The position numbers and the translations under genes were made by a program. DNA of 7,607 bases from SZUA-254 sp031379665 (GTDB taxonomy: Bacteria > Bacteroidota > Ignavibacteria > UBA10030 > SZUA-254): contig JANNFI010000036.1 in NCBI GenBank assembly GCA_031379665.1, forward strand, positions 1 to 7,607, written 5' to 3'. Position 1 is the stretch's first letter, and each line of letters starts with the position of its first letter. The notes beneath the pieces were generated by a model, which searched no databases, was not told where the DNA came from, and was given only the letters and a program-made list of their open reading frames with translations. This document shows, in pieces, positions 6,472-7,607 of the stretch.

Positions 6472-7521
6472 ATGAACGATTCGTCGGCGTACCGCTCGAA
6501 GCCACACATCCTTCCCGGGGCGACGGATCTCCCCCGGATCATCGTTTGGCAACTCGCCCCGCGCTCTGATGGATCGGCGGGCGATCCATCCCTGAACTCC
6601 CCGACGCGTCACGACGAACCGCTGAACACGAGCGAATGTCTGCTCGTCATCGATTCGATCGCCCGCACGGCGAAACCGATCGTCGTCCTGACCGGCGAAC
6701 GGGTCCTCGAACTCTATCCCCGCCTCCCGGAGATCCTCGAATATGGCCGCGCGCTCGGTCTGAAAATGATCGTGGAGGTCCCGCCCGCCGAATTGACCGA
6801 CGAGGTCATCGACCGGTACCGGTATTTCGGGGAGAGGATCTTCAGGGTGAAGATCACCGCTCCCGTCGGGGATGACACGGGCTCGCGTATCGAAGAGGCG
6901 TCCTTCTTCGCCGAGCTCGACGGCAGCCTCGACCGGCTCGGGAAGGCCGGATTCGAAATACACCTCGTATACACAGCGACCGAGCCGGACCTCCGGACGC
7001 TGGCCCTGCTGCACGACTACGCCGTGCGACGCTCGGCCCGGGGCCTCTATTGCCATCTCCGGTTCGACCTGGCGGAGGGACAAACGCCGATTGAGGGGGG
7101 CGTCGTCGATGATTTCATCGAGCGGTTCGCGACGATGAAGGAATACAGCCCAGCCTCGATGATCATTTCCCCACAATGTGTGAGATTCGTCCATCATTCC
7201 CATCGTCAGGAGGATCACGGGCAGGGCGGGGGAAACCGCGGGTCGTGGGAGTATGTCTGCCTGGCGGGGAAGTCGTATGCGTTTATCGACCCCGCTGGCC
7301 GCGTCCAGCTCTGCGCCGGCAACTCCGACAAACGACCCACTCTCCGGGACGCCGGTTATGACTTCCAAAAGGTATGGGGGTATTCGTCGGTATTCACCGA
7401 TTCGAGGAAGACCTGCCGGAACTGTCTCCACGGCTATCATTCGGCCGACCAGGTCGCCGCGGATCGCGCCGTCCTGCAGGGTTCACCCCCAGGCGCGGGA
7501 TCCGGAGCCGCCCCCGCCTGA
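6472..7521 (+). CDS. Radical-SAM-like protein lacking the CX3CX2C cluster, with twitch/SPASM-type C-terminus
   Basis: This 349-residue protein follows the layout of AhbD/NirJ-like radical SAM enzymes. The barrel strands are recognisable: RIIVWQLAPR (22-31), PIVVLTGE (69-76), LGLKMIVEV (95-103), IFRVKITAP (123-131), FEIHLVYTATE (161-171) and GLYCHLRF (191-198). ELTDEVIDRY (107-116) matches the usual 'LTDE.ID.L' helix. Where the family has CxxxCxxC after WQLT, this protein has S32, A36 and P39 at the same spacing, and GGEP has become GERV (75-78). It should therefore not bind the SAM-cleaving cluster. The C-terminus keeps C263-x12-G276-x4-C281 and C315-x2-C318, plus C236 in SPQC, which resembles the auxiliary-cluster pattern. 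H241, H242, H244, H249, H320 and H323 could allow zinc instead. No Cys-rich alternative frame exists at the motif, so a frameshift is unlikely. No membrane span or signal peptide is seen. Function unknown; the start is supported by an SD at 6461. Confidence 0.85.
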   Translation: MNDSSAYRSKPHILPGATDLPRIIVWQLAPRSDGSAGDPSLNSPTRHDEPLNTSECLLVIDSIARTAKPIVVLTGERVLELYPRLPEILEYGRALGLKMIVEVPPAELTDEVIDRYRYFGERIFRVKITAPVGDDTGSRIEEASFFAELDGSLDRLGKAGFEIHLVYTATEPDLRTLALLHDYAVRRSARGLYCHLRFDLAEGQTPIEGGVVDDFIERFATMKEYSPASMIISPQCVRFVHHSHRQEDHGQGGGNRGSWEYVCLAGKSYAFIDPAGRVQLCAGNSDKRPTLRDAGYDFQKVWGYSSVFTDSRKTCRNCLHGYHSADQVAADRAVLQGSPPGAGSGAAPA

Positions 7522-7585
7522 TGCCACACGACGGCGACGAAGGCCGCCTGAATTCTGGAGCACGACAACTCCGCCGCATTTCATC

Positions 7586-7601
7586 CGGCCGTGGACGGCC
7601 G
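7586..7601. repeat. GC-rich inverted repeat near the right edge
   Basis: CGGCCGT (7586-7592) and ACGGCCG (7595-7601) can form a hairpin of about 6 bp with a tight loop, 65 bp after the last stop. No T-run follows within the window, so a terminator role cannot be shown. Confidence 0.3.
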
Positions 7602-7607
7602 CGAGGG

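Noticed and set aside
6541..6620. Frameshift or sequencing error hiding a CxxxCxxC motif
   Set aside because: Neither of the other two + frames over this stretch encodes any cysteine, and the S/A/P residues keep the exact motif spacing.
6352..7440. Long open frame on the - strand opposite the radical-SAM-like gene
   Set aside because: Its residues show no fold or motif I recognise, while the + strand product has clear barrel strands, an SD and a spaced Cys pattern. It is a GC-rich antisense shadow.
7521..7607. Possible next gene starting at ATG 7521 (TGATG overlap), open to the right edge
   Set aside because: Only 29 codons are visible, Arg-rich with a third-position GC lower than its neighbours; GGAG at 7504 is 13 nt away, which is far for an SD. 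Too little to support a call.

Overview
This is a GC-rich (roughly 60-65 % by eye), densely packed bacterial chromosomal segment. It carries no mobile element, CRISPR array, tRNA or rRNA that I can see. The squalene genes and a bacterial-type TyrRS point to a bacterium that can make squalene, probably as a precursor of hopanoids or related lipids. I cannot name the phylum. Short intergenic gaps and stop/start overlaps suggest free-living, operon-rich gene organisation.

Left block (2-4282, + strand): four genes read as one unit through three successive 4-nt overlaps (ATGA, GTGA, ATGA). The first is the 3' part of a YtcJ-type amidohydrolase, whose N-terminus lies outside the window. The next three are hpnC, hpnD and hpnE, the bacterial three-enzyme route from farnesyl diphosphate to squalene. 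HpnD joins two FPP into presqualene diphosphate, HpnC converts that to hydroxysqualene, and the flavoenzyme HpnE removes the hydroxyl to give squalene. No squalene-hopene cyclase lies in the window.

Middle (4279-5023): hpnE converges on a small polytopic membrane protein gene of unknown function on the - strand. The two stop codons lie in the two arms of one short hairpin. That gene diverges from tyrS across a 111-bp spacer holding candidate promoters for both directions and a small dyad.

Right block (5024-7607, + strand): a complete tyrosyl-tRNA synthetase is followed by a good intrinsic terminator. A 119-bp spacer then holds a hairpin and a promoter-like element with an SD. The last gene is the most unusual. 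It encodes a protein with the layout of an AhbD/NirJ-like radical SAM enzyme, but all three cysteines of the SAM-cluster motif are replaced and the GGEP motif is eroded. The C-terminal twitch/SPASM-type cysteine pattern (C-x12-G-x4-C ... C-x2-C) is kept. I read it as a radical-SAM pseudoenzyme, or a protein repurposed to use only the auxiliary metal site. The last 86 bp hold no convincing gene.
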